Part shown: positions 13,647-21,833 of the stretch, piece by piece
Layout of the letters: each line of letters opens with the position of its first letter
Position numbering within the stretch: the first letter of the stretch is position 1
DNA from: a virus
Reading direction: 5' to 3' (one strand)
Length of the DNA: 38,435 nt
Virus record (IMG/VR): IMGVR_UViG_3300044612_000314
Location: 1 to 38,435 of that record
The notes under the pieces: generated by a model
The model's database searches: none
Told to the model about the DNA's origin: nothing
Seen by the model: the letters and a program-made list of their open reading frames with translations, nothing else
Program-made: the position numbers and the translations under genes

Positions 13647-13820
13647 TGATGAGAAGGCAAAATAGACCCTATATATGGGCTAAATTGTCTATAAAATTAC
13701 TAGATGTGGTAGTGCTATAAAGTCCTTATAAATCAATAACTTACATCTGTGCAGTACACCCTTGCAGATCTTAACTAAAAAGGACAGTGCTTATTCCTTC
13801 GTAATACCCAGAAGAGACGC

Positions 13821-13842
13821 CCCTCTTAAGCCCTAAAGAGGG
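13821..13842. repeat. Inverted repeat upstream of the main late promoter
   Basis: CCCTCTT (13821-13827), loop AAGCCCTA, AAGAGGG (13836-13842): a perfect 7-bp stem 19 bases before the -35. No T-run follows on either strand, so it is more likely an operator or insulating hairpin than a terminator. Confidence 0.5.
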
Positions 13843-13861
13843 ACAGAACAGTAGAAAAGAC

Positions 13862-13890
13862 TTGACAAATCTCTAAAAATATGCTATAAT
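13862..13890 (+). promoter_or_regulatory. Perfect sigma-70 promoter for the rightward arm
   Basis: TTGACA (13862-13867), 17-bp spacer, TATAAT (13885-13890), with TGC before the -10 (extended). Predicted start about 13897, giving a leader of about 184 bases before the terminase small subunit gene. Lies in non-coding DNA. It is the strongest candidate for driving packaging and portal genes with host RNA polymerase. Confidence 0.88.
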
Positions 13891-13894
13891 ATTC

Positions 13895-14040
13895 ATGTAG
13901 TAGAAAAACAACAAGAACTAACTATATAGATCTGAGCAGTTGATCGCTTAAGAAGTTACTAGTAACAACTAGTCATCTAAGAAGGAATATTATTAATAAT
14001 AATTACTAGTTACCTTCTAAACAGTTATATCCTACTACAT
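13895..14040 (+). promoter_or_regulatory. Highly structured 5' leader of the rightward transcript
   Basis: ATGTAGTAG (13895-13903) pairs perfectly with CTACTACAT (14032-14040), closing the leader. Within it are the 12-bp palindrome GTTACTAGTAAC (13955-13966), AGAAGG (13980-13985) pairing with CCTTCT (14013-14018), and the AT palindrome ATTATTAATAAT. An RNA this rich in nested complementarity may control stability, RNase processing or timing; alternatively the palindromes are DNA-binding sites. Confidence 0.55.
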
Positions 14041-14080
14041 ACAAAAACAAATGATGTAAAACTATATAGAGGAGAATTTA

Positions 14081-14497
14081 GTGTCAAACACTGAACCTCT
14101 GTCTGATGTGTCTGTGTCCCCTTCAAAGAGGAAACGTGGCAGACCTCGTAAGGCAGACATTGAAGCCAAGAAGAATAGAAATGCAGTAGGAAGACCTCCT
14201 GGAGAGGCCGCTAGGATAAAAGAATTCTATGCTCGTTTACTGTCCACCAGTGGTGAGAAGGTAATTGAGACTGTACTTAGGAAGGCGATGGATGATCAGG
14301 ATAAGGATCAGGTTGCCTGTCTTAAGATGTGTATCGATAGGCTATTGCCTCTAAGCCACTTTGAGAAGCAGGGACAGGGCAGGTCTAACGCAATACAGGT
14401 ACAGATTGTTACTACTGGTACACCCCAGATAGCTGCAAGAGAAGCTGAACAGATTGACTATGAAGTAATTGATGTAGACCCTGAGGAGACCAATTAA
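14081..14497 (+). CDS. Terminase small subunit with AT-hook, 138 aa
   Basis: Recognises the packaging site and presents DNA to the large subunit. The N-terminus has an AT-hook (KRKRGRPRKADIE) and a second, weaker copy (VGRPPGE), followed by a helical core (ARIKEFYARLL, ETVLRKAMDDQ, CLKMCIDRLLP) and an acidic C-terminus. GTG start with AGAGGAG upstream. The 1-base overlap with the large-subunit ATG supports the assignment more than the sequence alone. Confidence 0.82.
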   Translation: MSNTEPLSDVSVSPSKRKRGRPRKADIEAKKNRNAVGRPPGEAARIKEFYARLLSTSGEKVIETVLRKAMDDQDKDQVACLKMCIDRLLPLSHFEKQGQGRSNAIQVQIVTTGTPQIAAREAEQIDYEVIDVDPEETN

Positions 14498-15759
14498 TGG
14501 CAAACCTTAGAGTCGAACTACATCCTAAACAGACGGAAGTATTTAATGATAATCACCGTTTTAAAGTGGTTGCTGCAGGACGAAGATTTGGAAAGTCTCG
14601 TCTCGCTGCTTGGACCCTCATCATTGAGGCACTAAAAAGTAAAGAGAAGGATGTATTCTATGTTGCTCCTACTTTTCAGCAAGCTAAAGACATTATGTGG
14701 ACGGTTCTTAAGGAACTTGGACATGAAGTTATCAAAAATGTTCACGAGAATACGGCGGTAATAACTTTAGTAAACGATAGGAAGATTTACCTAAAAGGGT
14801 CTGACCGTCCAGATACAATGCGAGGTGTGGGTCTAGCGTATGTCGTGATTGACGAGTATGCTGACATGAAGCCCCAAGTGTTCGAGCAGATCCTTAGACC
14901 AGCATTAAGTGATGTAAAGGGTGGAGCACTGTTCATTGGAACCCCAAAGGGCAGGAATCACTTCTATGAGTTGTACCAGATGGCCCAAAAGGATGAAGAT
15001 GAAGATTGGTCCTCGTTTCACTTTACTTCTTTTGATAACCCTCTACTCGATCCTAAAGAGATTGAGGCGGCAAAAAAGTCAATGTCTTCCTTCAGTTTTA
15101 GACAGGAATACCTTGCTAGTTTCGAAGCCGCTGCATCAGACCTATTTAAGGATGAATGGATTAAGTATGTTGATTCTGATGATCTGCCTGATGACGGTGC
15201 TTATTACATCGCTGTTGATTTGGCTGGCTTTGAGGATGTAAGCAAGCAGGCTAGCAACAAGAGGAAGAATCTTGATGAGTCTGCGATAGCTGTGGTTAAG
15301 GTTTGTCAGGATGGTTGGTTTGTAGATACTATAGTGGCGGGTCGATGGGATATCAAAGAAACAGCTTTAAAAATATTAGACACAGCAAAAAGTTACGATG
15401 TCAGATTAATAGGTATAGAGCGGGGAATGGCAAAGAATGCCGTACTCCCGTACCTACAAGACTTGATGAGGAGGAAGAACTATTTCTTGTCAGTGATAGA
15501 TCTGACTCATGGCAACAAGAAGAAGACGGACCGTATAGTATGGGCTTTACAGGGTCGCTTCGAACATGGAAGGATTAGTTTAGTTAGAGGCGAGTGGAAT
15601 AAGCAGTTTGTGGATCAGCTTCTAAACTTTCCTAACCCACAGGTCCATGATGACTTAATTGATGCCTTAGCCTACATCGATCAGATCGGTATCACAGAGT
15701 TTGTAGGCGTACTAGATGAAGAAGAATACGAAGCCTTGGATGACATATCAGGATACTAG
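14497..15759 (+). CDS. Terminase large subunit, 420 aa
   Basis: Packaging motor. ATPase: Walker A GRRFGKS at 28-34, Walker B VVIDEYAD at 116-123 with catalytic Glu120, and coupling motif FIGTPKG near 146-152. RNase H-like nuclease: Asp241 (AVDLAG), Glu308 (GIERG), and Asp385/386 (HDDLIDALAY). Length is typical of the Terminase_6 type. All key residues are present. Confidence 0.96.
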   Translation: MANLRVELHPKQTEVFNDNHRFKVVAAGRRFGKSRLAAWTLIIEALKSKEKDVFYVAPTFQQAKDIMWTVLKELGHEVIKNVHENTAVITLVNDRKIYLKGSDRPDTMRGVGLAYVVIDEYADMKPQVFEQILRPALSDVKGGALFIGTPKGRNHFYELYQMAQKDEDEDWSSFHFTSFDNPLLDPKEIEAAKKSMSSFSFRQEYLASFEAAASDLFKDEWIKYVDSDDLPDDGAYYIAVDLAGFEDVSKQASNKRKNLDESAIAVVKVCQDGWFVDTIVAGRWDIKETALKILDTAKSYDVRLIGIERGMAKNAVLPYLQDLMRRKNYFLSVIDLTHGNKKKTDRIVWALQGRFEHGRISLVRGEWNKQFVDQLLNFPNPQVHDDLIDALAYIDQIGITEFVGVLDEEEYEALDDISGY

Positions 15760-15767
15760 GAGATAGC

Positions 15768-16028
15768 ATGGACTACGAAATGATGAAAGAACAAGAAGAG
15801 ATGGTTCCACTAAACTGGGACTCTCTAATTAGCAACGAAGGCGTATTTGAGGCAATCAAGGAAGAGTTAGATGCTCTGTCCCCTTATTGCATGATGAAGA
15901 TTATCACTGCAGCCAAGGGTGAGGGCTTAAAAGACGCACAAATCTTTAAGCCTATGACCAAGGAAGTAGAAGTAGAGTACGAGGAATTAGAAGGTAGTGA
16001 CCCATTTGGTGATACCACTGAGGACTAA
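15768..16028 (+). CDS. Hypothetical acidic protein, 86 aa
   Basis: Unrecognised protein between terminase and portal, starting MDYEMMKEQEEMVPLNWDSL and ending GDTTED; strongly acidic throughout. AGGAG precedes the ATG. Its place suggests a head-assembly or packaging accessory, but no domain supports this. Confidence 0.75.
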   Translation: MDYEMMKEQEEMVPLNWDSLISNEGVFEAIKEELDALSPYCMMKIITAAKGEGLKDAQIFKPMTKEVEVEYEELEGSDPFGDTTED

Positions 16029-16030
16029 AC

Positions 16031-18028
16031 ATGGCTGATTTTAAAGAAGATCCTATTTCTGAAGCAGATCGTGCTCTAGTTGAGTACGTTACTACTCACT
16101 GTGATCGCTGGCGTGAGTTCAAGGAAGTAAACTACGAGAAGAAGTGGGATGAGTACGAGCGTCTATACTACGGTATCTGGTCTGATGAGGACAAGACCCG
16201 TGAGTCTGAGCGTTCTAAGATTGTGTCTCCTGCTATCCGTCAGGCGGTAGAGAACAAAACCTCAGAGATTATGGAGGCTACCACAGGTCGTGGTGAGTTC
16301 TTTGAGCTGCAAGACAATGCAATGGACGAGAACCAGATGTCTGTTGACGTTGAGATGATTAAAAAGCAGCTCCACGAGGACATGAAGAAGACTAAGACCG
16401 ATAAGGTTTGGTCTGAGGTGGATCGTAACGCCGAGGTCTATGGCCTTGGTATCGCTGAGATTCAGGTTAAGACACAGCTTGAGATGGTTCCTACCATGCA
16501 ACCACTACCAGGTGGGCAAGGAGCAGCTATCGGTGTCAACGAGACAGAGCGTGTTATTGTCCCTACCAAGTCAATCCATCCTCGTAACTTCCTCTGGGAC
16601 CCTAACTCAGACACGATTGATGATGCTTTGGGTGTGGCTGTCGAGGAATACACTAGCCTATTTAAGGTCGTACAAGGGATTGAGAATGGGGTCTATCGGA
16701 AGGTTAATATTGGTCCTGAGTATAGTGATAATAGTCTTGAGCCAACACAGTTGGATACACTCTATGAAGAAGATAAGGTCCGTATCCTCCGTTATTACGG
16801 CTTAGTTCCTCGTGAGTTCTTAGAGACTGTAGAGAATAATGGTGCTGAGGTAGCAGTTCTGTTTCCTGAAGACAGCCAAGCAGCAGACTACCAAGATCTG
16901 GTAGAGGCTGTAATCGTTATCGGTAACAACCAGTACCTGCTGAAAGCTGAGGCTAATCCGTACATGATGAAGGATCGGCCTATTGTAACCTACACACCAG
17001 AGAAAGTCCCTGGTCGCTTAGTGGGTATCGGCACAGTTGAAAAGGGCTACAATATGCAAAAAGCTATTGACGCTCAACTCCGTAGTCATCTGGACTCTTT
17101 AGCACTGACTACGGCTCCTATGATGGCAGCAGACGCTACAAGGCTCCCTCGTGGTGTAAACTACAAGGTCCAACCTGGAAAGACCCTGCTTACCAACGGT
17201 AATCCTAACGAGATCCTGTTCCCATTTAAGTTTGGGTCTACGGACGCAGGCAACATTACCACCGCCCAGCAGTTTGAGGTGATGCTCCTTCAGGCTACAG
17301 GGACCCTAGATAGTCAGGCGATGACCCGCTCTGTGGCCCAAGGAGAGGCTGGTGGAGCTTCTATGTCCCTTGCTATGTCTTCTATCATTAAGAAGAATAA
17401 GCAGGCGCTCATGAACTTCCAAGATGACTTCTTGATCCCTCTGATTAAGAAGGTAGCCTACCGCTATATGCAGTATGACCCAGAGCGTTACCCTAGCCGT
17501 GACTTCACCTTTGTCCCTGCCAGCACCCTTGGCATGGTAGCTAGGGAGTACGAGCAGCAGCAGTTCATTGGATTGCTCCAGACCCTTGGTCCTGACAGCC
17601 CTGTCCTGCCCTTGGTCTTAAAAGGCATCATCAAAGGCTCCAGCCTGTCTAACAAGGAAGAGCTTTCGGCTGCTTTGGACCAGATGAACCAGCCTGATCC
17701 AGCCCAACAACAGATGGTAATGGCCCAACAGGAGGCTCAAATTGGACTTCTACAGGCCCAGATTGCTGAACTGCAGGGTAGAGCACAGGAAAGTCAAGCC
17801 AACGCCCAGGAGAGCCTTGCAAAGGCCCAGAAAACCAGTGTTGAGACCCAGCTCATGCCTGAGAAGATGCGGATTGATGTGATTCAGGCTTCTTCTACTA
17901 ACCTTTCGAACGAGACTACGGATGACTTTGAGCGCAGGATCAAGCTTGCCAACGTAATCCTGAAGGAACGGGAGCTAAAAACCAAGGAAAACATCGTAGA
18001 AGCACAAATGAACAAAAAAGTACAGTAA
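16031..18028 (+). CDS. Portal protein, P22/SU10-like, 665 aa
   Basis: Forms the dodecameric ring through which DNA enters and leaves the head. The N-terminal region (KKWDEYERLYYGIW, SKIVSPAIRQAVENKTSEI) and central VGIGTVEKGYNMQKAIDAQL resemble large podovirus portals. The C-terminal 130 residues are a Gln/Ala-rich coiled coil (QQQMVMAQQEAQIGLLQAQI, then GRAQESQANAQES), consistent with a barrel or crown reaching into the head. Length matches P22-type portals (about 700), longer than T7 gp8. Confidence 0.9.
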   Translation: MADFKEDPISEADRALVEYVTTHCDRWREFKEVNYEKKWDEYERLYYGIWSDEDKTRESERSKIVSPAIRQAVENKTSEIMEATTGRGEFFELQDNAMDENQMSVDVEMIKKQLHEDMKKTKTDKVWSEVDRNAEVYGLGIAEIQVKTQLEMVPTMQPLPGGQGAAIGVNETERVIVPTKSIHPRNFLWDPNSDTIDDALGVAVEEYTSLFKVVQGIENGVYRKVNIGPEYSDNSLEPTQLDTLYEEDKVRILRYYGLVPREFLETVENNGAEVAVLFPEDSQAADYQDLVEAVIVIGNNQYLLKAEANPYMMKDRPIVTYTPEKVPGRLVGIGTVEKGYNMQKAIDAQLRSHLDSLALTTAPMMAADATRLPRGVNYKVQPGKTLLTNGNPNEILFPFKFGSTDAGNITTAQQFEVMLLQATGTLDSQAMTRSVAQGEAGGASMSLAMSSIIKKNKQALMNFQDDFLIPLIKKVAYRYMQYDPERYPSRDFTFVPASTLGMVAREYEQQQFIGLLQTLGPDSPVLPLVLKGIIKGSSLSNKEELSAALDQMNQPDPAQQQMVMAQQEAQIGLLQAQIAELQGRAQESQANAQESLAKAQKTSVETQLMPEKMRIDVIQASSTNLSNETTDDFERRIKLANVILKERELKTKENIVEAQMNKKVQ

Positions 18029-18033
18029 AATAC

Positions 18034-18062
18034 TTGACAAAACCCTAAAGTTGTGGTATAAT
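18034..18062 (+). promoter_or_regulatory. Perfect sigma-70 promoter for scaffold and capsid genes
   Basis: TTGACA (18034-18039), 17-bp spacer, TATAAT (18057-18062), with TGG before the -10 (extended). Located in the gap after the portal stop. Predicted start about 18069. It would boost the scaffold and major capsid genes, which are needed in many copies. Confidence 0.88.
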
Positions 18063-18070
18063 TAATACAT

Positions 18071-18088
18071 TGTTGTAGAAATACAACA
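18071..18088 (+). promoter_or_regulatory. 5'-terminal hairpin with GAAA loop
   Basis: TGTTGTA, GAAA, TACAACA: a perfect 7-bp stem capped by a GNRA-type tetraloop, beginning about +3 of the predicted transcript. A related 18-mer (16 of 18 positions) occupies the same place after the 13862 promoter. Likely an mRNA-stabilising hairpin or an operator overlapping the start site. Confidence 0.65.
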
Positions 18089-18109
18089 CAGTCCTTATAA
18101 GGAGAAACT

Positions 18110-18340
18110 GTGGACAAAGAATTACAAGCCTATTATGAGGCTAGATTTGACATGATGGCCTCTAAGGGCTGGAAAGACCTCTTAGAAGACCTTCAAAAGG
18201 TAGCTGAAGTGTCAAGGGATTTAGACAGGTGTACCAGCGTAGAGGATCTGTACTACGCCAAAGGACAGCTAGACATCCTAAACTTCATTCTTAAGCTCAA
18301 GCAAGCGTCTGAGGATGCTTACGAGGAGCTAACAGCATGA
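18110..18340 (+). CDS. Hypothetical helical protein, 76 aa
   Basis: GTG start with AAGGAG upstream. All-helical: DLLEDLQKVAEVSRDLDR and LDILNFILKLKQASEDAYEEL. Similar short proteins are often found just before the capsid genes of marine podoviruses, from memory, without known role. Overlaps the next gene by 4 bases (ATGA). Confidence 0.78.
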   Translation: MDKELQAYYEARFDMMASKGWKDLLEDLQKVAEVSRDLDRCTSVEDLYYAKGQLDILNFILKLKQASEDAYEELTA

Positions 18341-18570
18341 AGCGGATATTTGAATTTAGGTGTGCAAAGGCACATCTTACAGAGAAATTGGTAGACGATG
18401 AGACACGCAGCATAGACTGTCCTCATTGTCACAATGAAGCTTCTCGTATTATCTCGTCACCCAGAATCAGGCTAGAGGGCATCACAGGTGCGTTTCCTTC
18501 AGCGGCTGATGCATGGGCTAGAAAACACGAGCAAGCAGCAAGGGCCTATCAAAAGAAAAGCGAGAGCTGA
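18337..18570 (+). CDS. FmdB-like zinc-ribbon protein, 77 aa
   Basis: Resembles phage FmdB-type zinc ribbons: FEFRCAKAHLTEK near 6-18 gives Cys and His, and DCPHCHNEASRIISSPRIRLEG supplies the second Cys pair, followed by an FPSAADAWARKHEQ helix. The first knuckle has Cys and His in place of the usual CxxCG, so metal binding may be altered. It lies before the scaffold gene, where such proteins are common. Confidence 0.75.
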   Translation: MKRIFEFRCAKAHLTEKLVDDETRSIDCPHCHNEASRIISSPRIRLEGITGAFPSAADAWARKHEQAARAYQKKSES

Positions 18571-18621
18571 TCCGATGGGTATTTTTAATTTCCTAGAATC
18601 CGTTGTGGACAGGAGGATAAT

Positions 18622-19428
18622 GTGGCAGAACTAATCGACACGCAAGAAGAGTTATTTGATGCAGCAGATATTAAACAGGCAGATGAGCCTCAAGTAGAGC
18701 AAACTCAAGAGCCAGTAGCACAGGAGGAAACTGAAGAGGTTCTTCCACCCAAGTACAAGGGCAAGAGTCTTGATGAAATTGTCAAGATGCACCAAGAGGC
18801 TGAGAAGCTTATTGGTAGACAAGCTCAAGAAGTTGGGGAAGTGCGGAAACTTGCTGATGAACTCATTAAGCGACAACTCGACACTAAACAAGAGGTTCCT
18901 GCCGCAAAAGAAGACGAGATCGATTTCTTTGAAGATCCAAAGAAGGCAGTAAATAAGGCAGTAGAAACACATCCTGCTATTTTAGAGGCAAGGCAACAAA
19001 CCTTGGCTTTAAAACAGCAGCAGACGCTGACTAAGTTACAACAGGACTTTCCTGACTTTCAGCAGACAGTAGCTGATCCCTCTTTTGCAGAGTGGATTAA
19101 AGCCTCACCAGTGCGTATGCGGTTGTATGCTGCGGCTGATGCAGACTTTGACTTTGATTCAGCGGCTGAACTGTTGACAAGCTGGAGTTATGTTAAACCT
19201 AAAGCAGCCCCTGTGCAGCAGGCAGTTCCTTCGCAAGAAGCGAGAGCGGCACAGAAGGCAGCAGTCAAGGCAGCGACTGTAGATGTTGGTTCTAACTCTG
19301 TTGGAAATACTTCTTCTAAGGTTTATCGAAGAGCGGATCTAATCCGACTACAATTGGAAGACCCAGACCGATATATGCAACTACAAGATGAAATCATAGC
19401 TGCGTACTCCGAGGGTCGAGTTAAATAA
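18622..19428 (+). CDS. Capsid assembly scaffolding protein, 268 aa
   Basis: GTG start with AGGAGG (18611-18616) five bases upstream. The N-terminal third is very acidic and Gln-rich (EEVLPPKYKGKSLDEI follows), the middle is helical and coiled (LKQQQTLTKLQQDFPDF), and the C-terminus is a short conserved helix (RRADLIRLQLEDPDRYMQLQ) ending basic, as expected for contact with the coat protein. It immediately precedes the capsid gene. Confidence 0.88.
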   Translation: MAELIDTQEELFDAADIKQADEPQVEQTQEPVAQEETEEVLPPKYKGKSLDEIVKMHQEAEKLIGRQAQEVGEVRKLADELIKRQLDTKQEVPAAKEDEIDFFEDPKKAVNKAVETHPAILEARQQTLALKQQQTLTKLQQDFPDFQQTVADPSFAEWIKASPVRMRLYAAADADFDFDSAAELLTSWSYVKPKAAPVQQAVPSQEARAAQKAAVKAATVDVGSNSVGNTSSKVYRRADLIRLQLEDPDRYMQLQDEIIAAYSEGRVK

Positions 19429-19451
19429 CTTAATCATTTGGGAGATTTAAA

Positions 19452-20369
19452 ATGCCTTTAGGTACTAATAACGTAACCGTAACAACAGCAGCCAAGTTTA
19501 TTCCTGAGATTTGGAGCGATGAGATTGTCGCTGCATACAAGAAGAACCTGGTTCTCGCTAACGTCATCAACAAGATGAACTTCCGTGGTAAGAAAGGTGA
19601 CACTGTTCACGTTCCTAAGCCCACCCGTGGTTCTGCTTCTGCTAAGGTTGCTTCTTCTCAGGTTACCCTGATTGCTGCGACTGAAGACGAGGTAGTAATC
19701 AATATCGATAAGCACTTCGAGTACAGCCGTTTGATCGAAGATATCGTCTCTGTACAGGCTCTTGCCTCGTTACGCCGTTTCTACACGGATGACGCTGGTT
19801 ACGCTTTGGGCGTACAGACCGATTCAGACATCTGGACACTGTTCAAGTCTATCGGTAACGGTAACGGCTCGTCCTACCAGAACTCTGGTGTTTATGAGTT
19901 TAGCGCCACCACTGCTGTCGCTTATGACGGTACGGTTGGTTCTGCATTCAATGACGCTGGTTTCCGTAAGGCTATTCAGATCCTTGACGATGCTGATACG
20001 CCAATGGATGGTCGTTCTTTTGTCATCCCGCCTGTTCTGCGTAACACCTTAATGGGTACAAACCGTTACACCGAGCAAGCCTTTACTGGTGAGGTTGGTG
20101 CAGCTAACACGATCCGTAATGGTCGGGTTGGTAACCTCTACGGTATCGAAGTCTACATCAGCTCCAATGCTCCTTCTCTGGAGACGGGTGCTGCTCGTTT
20201 GGCTGGTCTGTTCCATCGTGATGCCTTCACGTTGGTTGAGCAACTTGGTGTTCGCTCACAGACTCAGTACAAGCAAGAGTGGCTTGCTGATCTGTTGACC
20301 GCTGACACATTGTACGGTGTTAAGACTGTCCGTACCGATGCAGCAGTTGGTCTAGTAGTTCCTGCCTAA
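19452..20369 (+). CDS. Major capsid protein, 305 aa
   Basis: Probable HK97-fold coat protein. It starts MPLGTNNVTVTTAAKFIPEI, followed by FRGKKGDTVHVPKPTRG and DEVVINIDKHFEYSRLIEDI, patterns typical of podovirus capsids. The codons look uniform and optimised, as in a highly expressed gene. It follows the scaffold and ends 20 bases before a strong terminator, which fits its high output. Confidence 0.92.
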   Translation: MPLGTNNVTVTTAAKFIPEIWSDEIVAAYKKNLVLANVINKMNFRGKKGDTVHVPKPTRGSASAKVASSQVTLIAATEDEVVINIDKHFEYSRLIEDIVSVQALASLRRFYTDDAGYALGVQTDSDIWTLFKSIGNGNGSSYQNSGVYEFSATTAVAYDGTVGSAFNDAGFRKAIQILDDADTPMDGRSFVIPPVLRNTLMGTNRYTEQAFTGEVGAANTIRNGRVGNLYGIEVYISSNAPSLETGAARLAGLFHRDAFTLVEQLGVRSQTQYKQEWLADLLTADTLYGVKTVRTDAAVGLVVPA

Positions 20370-20389
20370 GGCTTTATAAGCTAGTGGCT

Positions 20390-20420
20390 CTCCTCAGCCT
20401 CACAAGGGCTGGGGAGTTTT
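20390..20420 (+). terminator. Rho-independent terminator after the capsid gene
   Basis: CTCCTCAGCC (20390-20399) pairs along 10 bp (one T-G wobble) with GGCTGGGGAG (20407-20416) around TCACAAG, followed directly by TTTTCTT. A textbook intrinsic terminator. Because no clear promoter follows, it probably acts partially and lowers tail-gene expression relative to capsid. Confidence 0.9.
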
Positions 20421-20445
20421 CTTAAGCAGATACTGTCTGTTTAAG
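20421..20445 (+). repeat. Second hairpin after the terminator
   Basis: CTTAAGCAGA (20421-20430) pairs with TCTGTTTAAG (20436-20445) over 10 bp with one wobble, around a 5-base loop. It begins right after the terminator T-run. It may be an RNA-processing site that protects or trims the downstream tail transcript. Confidence 0.6.
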
Positions 20446-20464
20446 CAAACTAAACGGAGATTAA

Positions 20465-21832
20465 ATGGCAATCTATCGTGGTCCTGGTGGTCCAGGCGAT
20501 GCAACAGCAGATGCAGCCAACGCCGCTGCCCTAGCCCTACAGTACGCTTCTCTAGCTGCTGATAGAGCCGCTGACGCTGCTGACAGTGCTGATGCCGCTG
20601 AGAACGATTCTACTGGCGCAATCGCTGCTGCGACTGCTGCTCAGGCTTCTGCGGCTGCTGCACTAGCTGCTCAACTTGCGGCAGAAACTGCAGAGACTAA
20701 TGCAGAGACTGCAGAAACTAACGCACAAGCTGCTTCTACAGCATCTATTAACTTAGCTAACGGGTTTAATGTATCCGCTACTACGCTAAGTCCTGGCTCT
20801 TCTGCTACTGCTGCATTTAATAATACTACTTATCAACTCTCTTTAGGTTTACCTAGAGGTGATGTAGGCGCTACAGGGGCCACAGGAGCTACTGGTGCAA
20901 CTGGAGCCACAGGTGCTGCAGGACCAGCCAACACTCTGTCTATTGGCACAGTTACCACTGGCACTGCAGGATCAAGTGCTAATGCAACTATCACTGGTAC
21001 TTCTCCTAGTCAGACACTAAACCTAACCATCCCTCGTGGTGATACTGGAGCCACTGGAGCAACGGGTGCTACAGGTGCAACAGGTGCTGCTGGAACCGCT
21101 GCAACGATTGCAGTAGGCACTACCACAACTGGTGCTCCCGGATCTAATGCGGCAGTAACCAACTCTGGTACTAGTTCTGCTGCTGTATTTGACTTTACTG
21201 TGCCTGCTGGTGCTACAGGCGCAACAGGTGCTACGGGAGCTACAGGAGCCGCAGGAGCTGCTGCTACGATTGCTGTAGGTACTACGACAACTGGATCTCC
21301 AGGCTCTAGCGCAACAGTAACTAACTCAGGCACTAGCTCTGCAGCAGTATTTGATTTTAGTATTCCTGCTGGACAGGGTGTGCCTATTGGCGGTACAATT
21401 AATCAAGTATTACAGAAGAATAGTTCTACTAACTATGATACTTCTTGGGTTACTCTCTCAACAGGCACATCAGTAAATATTTCTAATGACACAAGTACAG
21501 CTTCTGATCTGTATCCTACATTCTTAGGAGCTACTACAGGTACTGCGTCAACGATCTACACTGGTAATGCTAAGTTACTTTATAAGCCTTCTACAGGTGA
21601 GTTTAAATCAGAGGCTTTAGTAGCACAGAACGGTATCTTTGTACACTCACAGACCATTGACTCTAGCTATACAATTCCTACTGGTTTTAATGGTATGAGC
21701 ATGGGTCCAATAACTGTAGCGTCTGGTACAACGATTACAACTGACTCTGGCGCTAACTGGTTAGTCAGTCCTTTAGGCGGTAACATAACAACAGGTAAAG
21801 CGATAGCTATGGCTATTGTATTCGGAGGTTAA
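20465..21832 (+). CDS. Collagen-like tail fibre protein, 455 aa
   Basis: The N-terminal 95 residues are an Ala-rich coiled coil ([16 protein letters not shown]). Then four related modules of about 55-60 residues follow, each ending in a P-G-D or PAG turn, separated by collagen-like GAT triplet runs at about 134-152, 194-209 and 249-262. The last two modules share [14 protein letters not shown]. The C-terminal 150 residues look like a receptor-binding or trimerisation domain. A structural fibre that probably forms a trimeric stalk. First gene after the terminator. Confidence 0.8.
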   Translation: MAIYRGPGGPGDATADAANAAALALQYASLAADRAADAADSADAAENDSTGAIAAATAAQASAAAALAAQLAAETAETNAETAETNAQAASTASINLANGFNVSATTLSPGSSATAAFNNTTYQLSLGLPRGDVGATGATGATGATGATGAAGPANTLSIGTVTTGTAGSSANATITGTSPSQTLNLTIPRGDTGATGATGATGATGAAGTAATIAVGTTTTGAPGSNAAVTNSGTSSAAVFDFTVPAGATGATGATGATGAAGAAATIAVGTTTTGSPGSSATVTNSGTSSAAVFDFSIPAGQGVPIGGTINQVLQKNSSTNYDTSWVTLSTGTSVNISNDTSTASDLYPTFLGATTGTASTIYTGNAKLLYKPSTGEFKSEALVAQNGIFVHSQTIDSSYTIPTGFNGMSMGPITVASGTTITTDSGANWLVSPLGGNITTGKAIAMAIVFGG

Positions 21833-21833
21833 T

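Larger units (their letters stand above)
13070..14080. other. Divergent non-coding control region, about 1 kb
   Basis: No convincing gene in either strand; the one longer frame (12994-13269, plus) overlaps a better-supported gene and looks random. The region separates the leftward and rightward arms. It contains a DnaA box in an inverted repeat, direct and tandem repeats at 13403-13471, a 33-bp dyad at 13502-13534, GTTGTA/TACAAC half-sites, a hairpin at 13821-13842, one perfect rightward promoter, and a long structured leader. No comparably strong leftward sigma-70 promoter was found. Best candidate for origin and transcriptional switch. Confidence 0.85.

Noticed and set aside
13070-14080. 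tRNA, CRISPR array or attachment site in the control region.
   Set aside because: The repeats are too short and irregular for CRISPR; no cloverleaf seen; no integrase gene exists to suggest an att site.
18575-18634. 19-codon frame MGIFNFLESVVDRRIMWQN before the scaffold gene.
   Set aside because: Could be a coupling peptide, but it has no ribosome site of its own and the scaffold has an ideal one; evidence too thin.
21010-21333. Minus-strand Pro/Ala/Val repetitive frame opposite the collagen-like fibre.
   Set aside because: An antisense shadow created by the GAT repeats.
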